Both the position numbers and the translations under genes were made by a program. The notes beneath the pieces were generated by a model. The model was given only the letters and a program-made list of their open reading frames with translations. It did no database searches and had not been told where the DNA came from. Source: Opitutaceae bacterium BACL24 MAG-120322-bin51 (GTDB taxonomy: Bacteria; Verrucomicrobiota; Verrucomicrobiia; Opitutales; Coraliomargaritaceae). From it: a DNA stretch of 64,000 nt. Shown here one piece after another: positions 31,729-40,900 of the stretch; position 1 is the first letter of the stretch; every line of letters begins with the position of its first letter. Location: assembly GCA_905182435.1 (NCBI GenBank), contig CAJJBN010000002.1:25797-89796 (forward strand), read 5' to 3'.

Positions 31729-32904
31729 ATGACTATCAAAAAGACCAAGGCACCCGCGGCTAAAAAGCCTGAAGCTAAAAAAACCGTCAAAAAGACTGCG
31801 GCTAAGAAATCCGCAACTAACACAGTTGCGAAAAAAGCTCCGGTTAAAAAATCCGCAACTAAGACAGTTGCGAAAAAAGCTCCGGCTAAAAAATCCGCAA
31901 CTAACACAGTTGCGAAAAAAGCTCCGGCTAAAAAATCCGCAACTAAGACAGTTGCGAAAAAAGTTCCGGCTAAGAAATCCGCAACTAACACAGTTGCGAA
32001 AAAAGCTCCGGCTAAGAAATCCGCAACTAACACAGTTGCGAAAAAAGCTCCGGCTAAGAAATCCGCAACTAACACAGTTGCGAAAAAAGCTCCGGCTAAG
32101 AAATCCGCAACTAACACAGTTGCGAAAAAAGTTCCGGCTAAGAAATCCGCAACTAAGAAAGCCGCTAAAGCCGTGCCTTTAGTAAAGAATCCATCCGTCG
32201 CACGCGAAGGTGAAGCTGCTAGTAAAAAAGCGGCACCGATCGCCTTCTCCTTTGATGACGTAGAGGCACTCGTTGCGACTCGTAAGAAGGAAACTAAATC
32301 GGTTCCCGAAGCGCCGGCTAAGAAGAAAGACGTACCTGTTAAAAAGAAGACTACCGTCGTCGATAAGCCTGTTGAAAAGCGCGTGCTCGGCGCTGCCTCA
32401 CTCGCAGATATTCTAGGCTTCAACCCAGCAGAGAAGAAGAAGGTCACTTCACTCGAAGATGAATCAATTCCTAAAAAATGGAAGAAATATTACAAGCTCC
32501 TGCTCGACCTGCGCCAACACGTCAGCGATGAACTCGACCTCCACACCTCCAACACGCTGCAGCACGCATCCCGCGATGAAGGAGATCACAAACTCGAATC
32601 TGACGCTGGCACCGATGCCTTCGACCGCGACTTTGCACTCAGCCTTGTATCAAGTGAGCAAGAAGCCCTCAACGAAGTCGAAGAAGCGATTATTCGCATC
32701 AAAGATGGCACCTATGGCGTCTGCGAAGTCACAGGTAAAACAATCAGTAAAGAACGCCTCGCAGCCGTGCCGTTTGCTCGCTACTCAATCGAAGGTCAAG
32801 CGGAGTTCGAGAAGAACCAACGCCGTAAGATCGAGCGCAATACAGGTGGACTTTTCGCGGACAGTGCCGATGCACCGAAGATCACATCGGACGATGAAGA
32901 TTAA
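31729..32904 (+). CDS. DksA/TraR-like protein with H1-histone-like N-terminal repeat tail
   Basis: The 391-residue protein has three parts. Residues 1-160 are almost only K, A, P, S, T, N and V, with nine 14-residue units of KKAPAKKSATNTVA. Residues about 160-260 are a charged linker. Residues about 265-391 resemble DksA/TraR, with a coiled-coil, then RIKDGTYGVCEVTGKTISKE and RLAAVPFARYSIEGQ. The four-cysteine zinc finger is degenerate: only one cysteine remains, with glycine and others at the other positions. The tail resembles eukaryotic H1 and bacterial H1-like proteins and should bind DNA or RNA. Binding of the C-terminal part to RNA polymerase is inference from the family. It sits between ileS and lspA in the same direction. 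Confidence 0.88.
   Translation: MTIKKTKAPAAKKPEAKKTVKKTAAKKSATNTVAKKAPVKKSATKTVAKKAPAKKSATNTVAKKAPAKKSATKTVAKKVPAKKSATNTVAKKAPAKKSATNTVAKKAPAKKSATNTVAKKAPAKKSATNTVAKKVPAKKSATKKAAKAVPLVKNPSVAREGEAASKKAAPIAFSFDDVEALVATRKKETKSVPEAPAKKKDVPVKKKTTVVDKPVEKRVLGAASLADILGFNPAEKKKVTSLEDESIPKKWKKYYKLLLDLRQHVSDELDLHTSNTLQHASRDEGDHKLESDAGTDAFDRDFALSLVSSEQEALNEVEEAIIRIKDGTYGVCEVTGKTISKERLAAVPFARYSIEGQAEFEKNQRRKIERNTGGLFADSADAPKITSDDED
31789..32166 (+). repeat. 42-bp in-frame tandem repeat, nine copies
   Basis: The repeat encodes the KKAPAKKSATNTVA tail units. Units vary at few positions (N or K, A or V), and three consecutive units encode the same peptide, which suggests recent copy-number change. Assemblies often collapse or expand such arrays, so the true number may differ. 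Confidence 0.9.
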
Positions 32905-33049
32905 ACGCACGACACACGTACCCCTAATATCAATTACAATATAGTTTGTGCGTTTCTGGCGTTGAGTCAGGAACGTATCAAAGAATCATACTGGCATAAG
33001 GCCAGTCACTGCAGATTTTTAGCGAGCGGGTTTATGCCGCGTTTCCTGT

Positions 33050-33616
33050 ATGACAGACCGGCTCCATTCCACGTTGAACTCGAATACTCAAAGCACTTCC
33101 TACAAGCGTTTACTGATCACTGCGCTGATCGTGTTTGCGCTCGATCAGCTCACCAAGATCTGGATTTTCAACACGATGGCGTTGGATAGTTATTTCTATC
33201 CGCACGATGCCGATGTCATCGAAGTGATCAAAAACTTCTTTTACATCGTACATATTGGCAATGAGGGCGCGGCATGGGGAATGTTCTCAGGCCACGGCGA
33301 GATTCTCGCCCTCTTCGCATTGATAGCACTCGCTACGATTTACAGATTCCGCCACACACTTGAGCTCCACCGCAGCACGATGCAACTCGCATTTGGCTTA
33401 CTAATCGGCGGCGTGCTCGGCAACCTCGTTGATCGCCTGGTACACGGACATGTTATCGACTTCTTGGATTTCCATTTAGGCTTCACCCTTCCTTGGGTAC
33501 TGCCGACTGGTCGCTACCCCGCGTTTAACGTAGCAGACTGTGGCATCGTGATCGGCGTATTCGCCTACATCATCTTGAGCTTCTTTCAAGCCGAAGTTTC
33601 TGAAGAAAAAACGTAG
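33050..33616 (+). CDS. lspA: Lipoprotein signal peptidase (signal peptidase II)
   Basis: LspA cuts the signal peptide from prolipoproteins after lipidation of the cysteine. The protein has four membrane helices. The two catalytic aspartates lie in GNLVDRLVHGHVIDF and AFNVADCGI. The conserved asparagine region is IGNEGAAWGMF. At 188 residues it is slightly longer than usual because of an N-terminal polar stretch of about 20 residues; the next methionine is not in a good place. It lies downstream of the dksA-like gene. The window also encodes at least one lipoprotein as a possible substrate. Confidence 0.95.
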   Translation: MTDRLHSTLNSNTQSTSYKRLLITALIVFALDQLTKIWIFNTMALDSYFYPHDADVIEVIKNFFYIVHIGNEGAAWGMFSGHGEILALFALIALATIYRFRHTLELHRSTMQLAFGLLIGGVLGNLVDRLVHGHVIDFLDFHLGFTLPWVLPTGRYPAFNVADCGIVIGVFAYIILSFFQAEVSEEKT

Positions 33617-33840
33617 ATGATCATCAAAATGGTCGGCATCATTATTACTGCGGCGAGAGTTTTATATGATCTGCTGATTGTATGCTATTCTATTACACGA
33701 CCAGATCTATGCCATCGAAGAACACCGCCAGCAGCCGATCAAATTCGACCTGAAAGTATTTACCGGTAGAAAAATTCATTTAACCGTTTACTACCCTAGG
33801 CGTTGCAATCACTGCGGTTCCCCTTTCAGATACGCGACTC

Positions 33841-34725
33841 ATGCAGACCGCTTCGCTCTCCCCCTACTTCATTGACCGCGTGTCACACGTCCGCGAGGAC
33901 AACGTGTGGATTCAAGCGCAGCTCGACGCTGGCAGCACACGACTGATCGCCGTCTATCAATCATCGGTACTCTGCCACAATTACGACCCCGGACGCCCTT
34001 GTTTCCTCTCTCATTCGCAAGTGACTGCCGCCCCTGAGAGCTTGGTCTTTTTAGGGCAGGTCGATGGCATCGCCTATTTTAGCCTGTCGATTCAAACTAG
34101 CGAAGCCGCAGAACAACTCTGCAGCGCACAGCAGGCGACCTTTCAAGCCTACGCCGTATCTGCGCCGATGCTGGAATCTGAATATCACGAGCTACTCTCA
34201 CTGGCCTGCTTTAGCAGCTACTGGCATAGTCGAAATCACTACTGTGGCAGCTGCGCTAGCGCTACGGAAATATCTAGTGCTGGGCACATGCGCGTCTGCA
34301 CCTCAACGGACTGCGCGCAGCGATATTTCCCCAGTATGGATCCTGCCATCATCGTATTAATAGAACATGAGGATCGATGCCTACTGGGCCGACAGGCACA
34401 TTGGCCCGAAACGATGTATTCGACCTTAGCTGGCTTCGTCGAACCCGGTGAAACTATCGAAGCCGCCGTGGCTCGCGAGGTTAACGAAGAAGCTGGTATT
34501 CAAATCGAAGATATACGCTACCATTCCTCTCAGGCCTGGCTCTTTCCTAATTCGCTGATGCTCGGCTTCAACGCTAAAGCCACCAGCACAGATCTACAAC
34601 TGGATGCCAACGAACTCGAAGCTGCCGCCTGGTTCACCCGTGATCAAATCCGAGCCCAGCCGCAGATGCTGCCAAATCAAAAATCGATTTCATACGCATT
34701 GATTCAGGATTGGTTGAATCGCTAG
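33841..34725 (+). CDS. nudC: NADH pyrophosphatase (NudC-type Nudix hydrolase)
   Basis: The 294-residue protein has a C-terminal Nudix box GFVEPGETIEAAVAREVNEE plus AGI, with the catalytic glutamates. Before it lies a zinc-ribbon with cysteines in YYCGSCASA and RVCTSTDCAQRYFP, then the conserved region DPAIIVLIEHEDRCLLGRQ. This order is diagnostic of NudC, which cleaves NADH and removes NAD caps from RNA 5' ends. The downstream SQAWLFPNSLMLGF is the NADH-specific element. The ATG at 33841 gives a complete N-terminal domain. It is probably co-transcribed with lspA. Confidence 0.94.
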   Translation: MQTASLSPYFIDRVSHVREDNVWIQAQLDAGSTRLIAVYQSSVLCHNYDPGRPCFLSHSQVTAAPESLVFLGQVDGIAYFSLSIQTSEAAEQLCSAQQATFQAYAVSAPMLESEYHELLSLACFSSYWHSRNHYCGSCASATEISSAGHMRVCTSTDCAQRYFPSMDPAIIVLIEHEDRCLLGRQAHWPETMYSTLAGFVEPGETIEAAVAREVNEEAGIQIEDIRYHSSQAWLFPNSLMLGFNAKATSTDLQLDANELEAAAWFTRDQIRAQPQMLPNQKSISYALIQDWLNR

Positions 34726-34850
34726 AGGCACAGAAACGAAATCGGAGGCCGACTATGGCCTGTCGCGGGTCGCGCAGGCATTGACTAGCGCGGATGATCG
34801 ACCCTCGCACAGATTACTTCGCATAAAAAACTGCACACCGAGCGAGCGTC

Positions 34851-35993
34851 TCAATAGCCACGTAAATCGAGGCCGTCGCTCTGAACCATTGCTACACGCT
34901 GACCCATCTTCTTTTGAATCACACCAAAGTGATGCTCCTCTGCTGGAGTAATCAGCGAAATGGCCTCACCCGAGGCACCCGCACGGCCGGTTCGACCGAT
35001 GCGGTGGATATAGTCCTTCGGCGAACGTGGAAGTTCGTAGTTGATCACGTACGACAGGCAATCGATATCGATCCCGCGTGCTAATAAGTCGGTCGATACC
35101 AGCACCGTCACACGCCCATCCTTGAATTTCTTCAAAGCGTCGCGCCGCACATTCTGCCCCATTTTAGAATGGATGGCACAGGCATTGATTTTATTTTTAA
35201 CCAACTTCGCGGTAACATTATCCGCCTTCTTGTGGGACGACACAAACACCAGCACCTGCTGCAACTGCTCATGCTTGATCAGGTAGCGTAGCAATACACC
35301 CTTGCGCTCTTCAGTCACAAAATAGCCCTCCTGATGAATCTGCTGGGGCGACTCTCCCACTTCATCAATCTGCAACACTAGCGGATCCTTTAAAATCAAT
35401 CGTTGCATCGCAGATACATCCTCACTGAGCGTGGCCGAGAACAGCAAATTCTGACGCTTGACCGGCAGTAACCGCAGCAGCTGATCCACCTCCTCCTGAA
35501 AGCCAAGGTTTAACATTTTATCCGCTTCATCCAGTACCAGCGTCTGAATATTGGCAAGCCGCACGGCATTTTTCTCGATCAAATCGAGCAGTCGACCGGG
35601 CGTTGCGACCAAGACATCCACCCGCCGCAAGGCCTGCATCTGCGTGTTGATCGAAACTCCGCCATACACGGCGAGGCAGCTAACACCCGATGTTAAACTC
35701 GGCAAGAACTCCCGAAAGACCTGCGTCACTTGATCCGCCAACTCACGCGTCGGCACTAGAACCAACACTGTAGGATCTCGATGTTGTGAGATTTGTGCCA
35801 CTTCCAGTTGCTGTAAGATCGGCAATACAAAGGCCGCCGTTTTCCCCGAGCCAGTCTTCGCAATCCCAAGAACATCCTGTCCTTTCAGGATCGCTGGAAT
35901 CGCCGCAGACTGAATCGGCGTCGGCTCGGCATAATTAAAGTGCGAGAGCGACTTTGAGAAGAATGGAGCAAGTCCGAATTGGGAGAATGGCAT
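34851..35993 (-). CDS. DEAD-box RNA helicase, second paralogue
   Basis: The 380-residue protein has all motifs of the RhlE/DeaD group: PTPIQSAAIPAIL (Q motif), AKTGSGKTAAF, VPTRELADQ, TPGRLLDLI, DEADKMLNLGF, SATLSED, VFVSSHKKADN, STDLLARGIDI and [10 protein letters not shown]. Unlike the other helicase in this window it has no glycine-rich tail and ends soon after motif VI. It is intact. I start it at 35993 because MPFSQFGLAPF is the conserved beginning; a longer in-frame extension is hydrophobic and unlike the family. It likely acts in RNA turnover or ribosome assembly. Confidence 0.94.
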   Translation of the reverse strand: MPFSQFGLAPFFSKSLSHFNYAEPTPIQSAAIPAILKGQDVLGIAKTGSGKTAAFVLPILQQLEVAQISQHRDPTVLVLVPTRELADQVTQVFREFLPSLTSGVSCLAVYGGVSINTQMQALRRVDVLVATPGRLLDLIEKNAVRLANIQTLVLDEADKMLNLGFQEEVDQLLRLLPVKRQNLLFSATLSEDVSAMQRLILKDPLVLQIDEVGESPQQIHQEGYFVTEERKGVLLRYLIKHEQLQQVLVFVSSHKKADNVTAKLVKNKINACAIHSKMGQNVRRDALKKFKDGRVTVLVSTDLLARGIDIDCLSYVINYELPRSPKDYIHRIGRTGRAGASGEAISLITPAEEHHFGVIQKKMGQRVAMVQSDGLDLRGY

Positions 35994-36195
35994 AAGTGGA
36001 AATGTAAAATGAAACCGCACGAAATAGACCGCAGTCGCAAACTTCAAAGCCAATAACAGAACCCAGAGAACGACTGATGTCGAAACGTTTTCCGCTCTGA
36101 AACGAAAACGGCTTGCTGCGAAGGGCTGCCGAAGATGATACAGTCACTCGCTGCCATCGTTCGAGTACACACAGCACTGCTGAGCAGCGCAGACG

Positions 36196-36735
36196 TCAGG
36201 CAGGCTTATTGTAACGACGTATCTGTGGTACACCATCGAGTAAGTCGCAAATGGGCTCACTGTCAGAAAGCGCCTCGAAGCGCTCTGCGTGATCAAATTC
36301 CACCAGCAAGCGCAACGCATCCTCTGAATGCGCTGTGCGCACTGGTTTATAACTTAAGAAACCCTCGACCAAGGGAATCGGCCGCAGGTCATTCGGTAAG
36401 ACGCGATCCAACTCGCATACAAAGCGTAGCGCTGCTGCAAACGTGGTGACACCTGGGCCATGATACCATCCACGCCCTTTCTCAAATTCACCACGAATCA
36501 TCGGGTTTCCTTGAATCGCATGATAAGTAGATAGTACCGCCTCAAGAATGAGCGTATGTCGCCCCACATTAGAAAGCTGCTGAGCAACTGCTTCAATGCA
36601 TTCGCCAAACTCCAATGACTGGACCACAGCACCACCCGACCACGCCACACCGCAAGACTTTGAGCGCGCACTGTAGCCCAAATCAACCGCGAGAAGTGGT
36701 AAATCAGTCTCAAGTTGCTTGGTGTAGCGCTTCAT
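36196..36735 (-). CDS. Unrecognised protein with possible RNase H-like fold
   Basis: The 179-residue protein starts, from the ATG at 36735, with KQLETDLPLLAVDLGYSARS. A strand with aspartate (AVDLGYSA), a glutamate at the end of a later strand (LILEAVLS) and a helix with SEDALRLL give the general order of an RNase H-like nuclease fold. This is inference from pattern, not a family match. The gene overlaps the upstream TIGR03643-like gene by 26 bp, so the two are translationally linked. A longer start at 36807 would overlap by about 98 bp and is less likely. Confidence 0.65.
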   Translation of the reverse strand: MKRYTKQLETDLPLLAVDLGYSARSKSCGVAWSGGAVVQSLEFGECIEAVAQQLSNVGRHTLILEAVLSTYHAIQGNPMIRGEFEKGRGWYHGPGVTTFAAALRFVCELDRVLPNDLRPIPLVEGFLSYKPVRTAHSEDALRLLVEFDHAERFEALSDSEPICDLLDGVPQIRRYNKPA

Positions 36736-36991
36736 GTGTTTGCAAATGAACCATTTTTTGATCCTTACGGAAGCGTTTCTGATGCTTCGTACCTCGACCG
36801 TTAACACGGGCCCGCCAGATACGAAAACTCTTCGGCTTTAAATGTCGGCGCATCGTGACGATGACATCCGATTCTCGCAGTCCCGTTTTCGCCTCAATCT
36901 CTTCAAAGGTTACACGATCAGCCCAGGCCAATCCAATAATACGATTAATCGCTCGATCATCGAGTTTAGTTAAGTCTGAAGTATCCACCAT
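36710..36991 (-). CDS. TIGR03643-like small protein
   Basis: The 93-residue protein contains DDRAINRIIGLAWADRVTFE, LRESDVIVTMRRHLKPKSFR and IWRARVNGRGTKHQKR. I recognise this as the small conserved family TIGR03643, of unknown function. It looks like a compact helix-turn-helix followed by a basic tail, so nucleic-acid binding is plausible. It overlaps the downstream gene by 26 bp. Confidence 0.8.
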   Translation of the reverse strand: MVDTSDLTKLDDRAINRIIGLAWADRVTFEEIEAKTGLRESDVIVTMRRHLKPKSFRIWRARVNGRGTKHQKRFRKDQKMVHLQTHEALHQAT

Positions 36992-37937
36992 TTAGTAATC
37001 GAAGCGCACTGCCCAGACTTACTATTTTTCCTAAAATAAAATCGAGGGAGTCATATTCAAGGCCACATCGCGCTGGGAGCAGGGTCAGGGTGCTAGCTTA
37101 GGTTCAGTGTTGCGCTGCACTTCAGTGAACTATCTGCGTACCTCCCTGCAAACTTTAGCCGATGACGGACCAATCGTTAAAGTCGGCAATAACATTGTTT
37201 CCACAAATACCTATGCGGTCTCAGCTCAAACGGTAGCGGCCTCACTGGAGGAGTCGTCTAAAAGAGCAGCCGCACCACAGGCTTAACTGACTCTTCTATC
37301 CGCTGTGTCGGCGTCAATATCATGGTAAACTATGATGGAAGTCGCGGCTGATTCACCGACCAGTTGTCGTATCTGGCGGCAAAAATAAGCCAATGGTGTG
37401 GCAATGGCGGCAAAGGCGGCAAACGCTCTAACAGTATTTAGCAGACCGGCACTGCCCAAGCGTTGGCTGTACACAATCGCTATAAGGCACGCCTGCATGC
37501 CCATGCCGGCATCCTCAGGTCCAGCATCGCCATCGAATCAGGCAACGACGCCAATATCACTGTGTGCATGAACAAGACAAACCACAGTGCGAAGCGCCAC
37601 CTGCCCAATTAAATTGAGGGCATTAAGGTCCACGCGTGCCCAACAAAGAGTTTTCGTCTATTCATAAAATAGCCCCTTCTCCACCTAAGTAGTAGGCAGT
37701 CAACCCTCTCATGCTAATCTATTAAATGATAGTCATTGAACATCCTACAAGAATAACCTTATCCTTGTGGCTACCTAATCCCCCTGAATAAGAAACTTAT
37801 AAATACGGCTATAAGATTAATCCACAAGCTAACTATATACCAAAAATAAAAATTTGGTGGCATTTATCATCTAATCCTGATTCGTTTTATTTTTATTACC
37901 TTACATTCTTAAAATAAGTAAGTATACCCTTCTTCAA
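36992..37937. other. Decayed gene-free region
   Basis: No intact gene is supported in this 946-bp stretch. Two short plus-strand fragments look coding. One at 37107-37286 has LQTLADDGPIVKVGNNIVST and might be the end of a winged-helix protein. One at 37442-37612 has AVHNRYKARLHAHAGILRSS and has no start codon. Stops lie before both. The last 300 bp are very A/T-rich and lead into the kinase gene, where its promoter is expected. Confidence 0.5.
37107..37286 (+). pseudogene. Possible C-terminal gene remnant
   Basis: An open frame continues upstream of the GTG at 37107 as ATSRWEQGQGASLGS but has no usable start, so this is probably the end of a lost gene. The piece NYLRTSLQTLADDGPIVKVG has the look of the wing of a winged helix. 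I do not recognise a family. Confidence 0.3.
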
Positions 37938-40825
37938 GTGAATACATATCTAATCCTATCGTCGCTACTGACGTTTTTAATAGCCGTCTTTTACGCAACT
38001 GCTATTACTGCGGCTAAAACCAATGATTCCTACAGTAAGCATTATGTAAATTTCTTGATATCAATAGCGATATGGTCGATGGGTTATTTTTTATGGCGCG
38101 TCTCGAGTAGTGAAATTCAAGCGGATTACTTTTGTCGATTACTGATTGGCGCATCGATCTTTATGCCGATTACAGCATATCATTTTTCGATTATATTATC
38201 AGGTGGAAAAGTAAACCGACCTCTACAATATGGCTACCTCGGAGCACTTATTTTATGCCTATTGCTGCCTTCAGGATTAATTATTCAGGGTGTTAAGCCT
38301 AAATTTGGGCACCGTTACTGGCCAGAAGCAGGTCCGTTAGCTTGGCTATACCTGACTTACTTTATCGGGTATTTATTGTTAAGTGCCAGGGTATTCCTTC
38401 GCGGATGGAGAGAGCATCTAGGCAATCGTGCGACAGGAAATCTCTTCCTACTATTTACATGGATTGCAGGATGCCTTGGAGGTATCACGAATTTTCCACT
38501 CTGGTTTGACATCCCGATACAACCTTACGGGAATGCATTAACTGGTATTTTCTTATTTTTACTATCTCAAGTATTATACAGTGGTTTGTTTCCTGTGCGC
38601 TTCCAATTCTATAAAATAATATTCCATCTAACCCTGTGCGCTTCTGCAGCCTTGGTTTACCTAGAAGTTATTACCCATCATTTCAGTACCTTAAATACCC
38701 CCCTCTCGGCCGAGTCGACCTGGATGCATGGCATCGGCGCATTCCTAGTGATTGTTTTAATTTACTGGAGCATCTCCGCGTTGAAGTATCAGGTAGATCG
38801 GATCCTTGATACTGTATTTTTAAGTGAACCAACGATTGGTTTAACTGAGTTAAAAGAACTGCCGGCTATATTTGCTGAATGTAATGACAACCTGTCGCTG
38901 CTTAACTTAGTTGTAAAGGTACTTGAGGGAGTTGTTCCGTCTCAAAATTTATCAATTTTCACAAACGAAATCAAAGGGGGCAACTATCGCATAGTCGCTA
39001 AGCACGGTAAATTCTCCGATTCGCAGTCGCTTCGTGAGTTAGCTAGTAATGATCCGCTGATTGAATCGCTCGCTAACAACCCAAGGGCCCTAGACATTAA
39101 CAAGGTAACTAAGAGCATCGACTCATCAGTTTATCAAAGCTTAGTTGATCTACACAATGAATTGAATCTTTCGATGATAATCACTCTTTTTTCAAATCAA
39201 AAAATATACGGCCTCATCTTGCTAGGGCCACGTAAGAGCACGCAAGATTGGGACAATCAAACGACTGCAGTTTTATTTAATCTGGGTGCTCAAATAGGGA
39301 TTCATTTTCGAACGATGGAATTGGAAGCAATCGTTGAGCTGCGCAGTGCCGAATTGGAACAGCGCACTCGGCAATTAGAAAAGGTACACTTAGAAAAGCG
39401 TAATTTCTTAACCAGCTTCAGCCACGAGATTCGAAATCCTCTAAATGGTATAATCAACATCTCGCAACTGTTAGCAGAAGAGAAAGGGCCTGACTGATAC
39501 TCAATCCGAACTGATCGATTACCTCATTTCCTGCAAGCAGCACCTAGAGCAATTGATTATACCTACGTTAGATTACAGCAGCCTCGAAGCTGGAATCTAT
39601 AATTGTACTGAAGAATCGTTTGATGTGAATATCATTATAAAAAGGTGTAATAGCCATGCATACTAACCAAGCGGCACGGAAGGGCTTGCAGATATGCATG
39701 AGTCCAACTGAAGTGCGGAACAACTGGATTGGGGCAGTCACACCACTTAGACAGATACTTATCAACCTAGTATCAAATGCGATTAAGTACACCACCAGCG
39801 GGACTGTGAGCCTACAATTGAGCTATCAGCAGCTTGAAGATAATATCACTGCAACTTTCAGCATCAAAGATACTGGACCAGGAATTCCAATGATCCTAGA
39901 GGATGCTATATTCAGACCACTTAACCGCCTAACAGAGAACCAAAATAATCAGCCCGGTTCTGGAATGGGACTTTCGATTTCTCGAAGGATTGCGCAAACC
40001 CTGCATGGCACGCTTAAGCTCAAGGAGTCCGAAACTGAAAGTGGCGCCGTCTTTGAACTGAAACTCCCGTTCAAATTGGGTACCGCCATTAATGTAAACT
40101 CCAGCGTCAATAAAACTAAACTAGTCCTTAACAAAAAATCGGTGTTGCTCGCCGACGACATGGATTTCAATCGCTACGCATATCGTATTTTGCTCGAGAG
40201 AATGGGCGCGATAGTCGTAGAGGCGGGTAATGGCGAACAGGCACTGGAAAAACTACAATCTGAAAACTTCGACGTGGTTATATTAGATATTAATATGCCG
40301 CTTATGAATGGTATAGAAGTTGCCCAAGAGTATTTTTTAACATCCACGGTCAACCCTCCCTTATTTATCGCGTATAGTGCTTTAACCGATTCAGAAACTG
40401 TAAAAAAATGTCTAAGTGCCGGGTTTAGCCACTTCATCGAAAAACCTCTCACCGTTGATAAAATAAAAGTCCTGTTTAACTCCAAGAAACATAAATCGAC
40501 TCCACCTCAAGGCAGCTTACTGGATTATCTCGGCGGGGAAGATGCCAATAAGACTGCGCAGCTAGAGCTGCGCTATAGGCGATCGTATGCACAAGGACTA
40601 GCAGAACTAATGCAGGTCATTAAGCTAAGAGACCAAATTGCAACAGGCAGTTGCGTGCATAAGCTGCGAGGTCTTGCCTGTCTGCAAAACAATCCAAATG
40701 TAATGAAGACACTGGACGCGATTGCAGTTTTAATCGCAGCAAATGCGGCACCGCATGAATATACCCAACTACTCGATCAATTAAAAACTTATGTGACCGA
40801 TGATGCGGTTGCCGTGAGCAATTAG
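37938..40825 (+). pseudogene. Hybrid sensor histidine kinase with 7TM-type input, two frameshifts
   Basis: Frames 37938-39497, about 39492-39656 and 39656-40825 join into one protein. The first about 240 residues form seven or eight membrane helices of the histidine-kinase 7TM type. A GAF-like region follows, then HisKA with SFSHEIRNPLNG, HATPase with LVSNAIKYTTSG and GPGIPM, a receiver with VVILDINMPLMNG, and an HPt-like end with CVHKLRGLACL. The first break fits one extra G (GGG to GG) near 39488, restoring KGLTDTQSELIDYL. The second fits one extra C near 39655, where NS should run into MHTNQAARKG. Motifs on both sides are intact. The input domain suggests sensing at or in the membrane; the ligand is unknown. 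Confidence 0.85.
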
Positions 40826-40900
40826 GCTTCGCAACTGTTAGCAATTATAGACATTCTAGTCGAACCTTCGCGCCGCGAGTCATACATACCTTAAAGCCCT

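Noticed and set aside
31701..32447. Minus-strand open frame rich in FFATVLVADFLAG repeats
   Set aside because: It is the reverse reading of the lysine/alanine repeat of the dksA-like gene.
33678..33875. 65-codon frame with CNHCGSPF before nudC
   Set aside because: The single CxxC is suggestive, but it starts with TTG, overlaps nudC and matches no family I know. Left uncalled.
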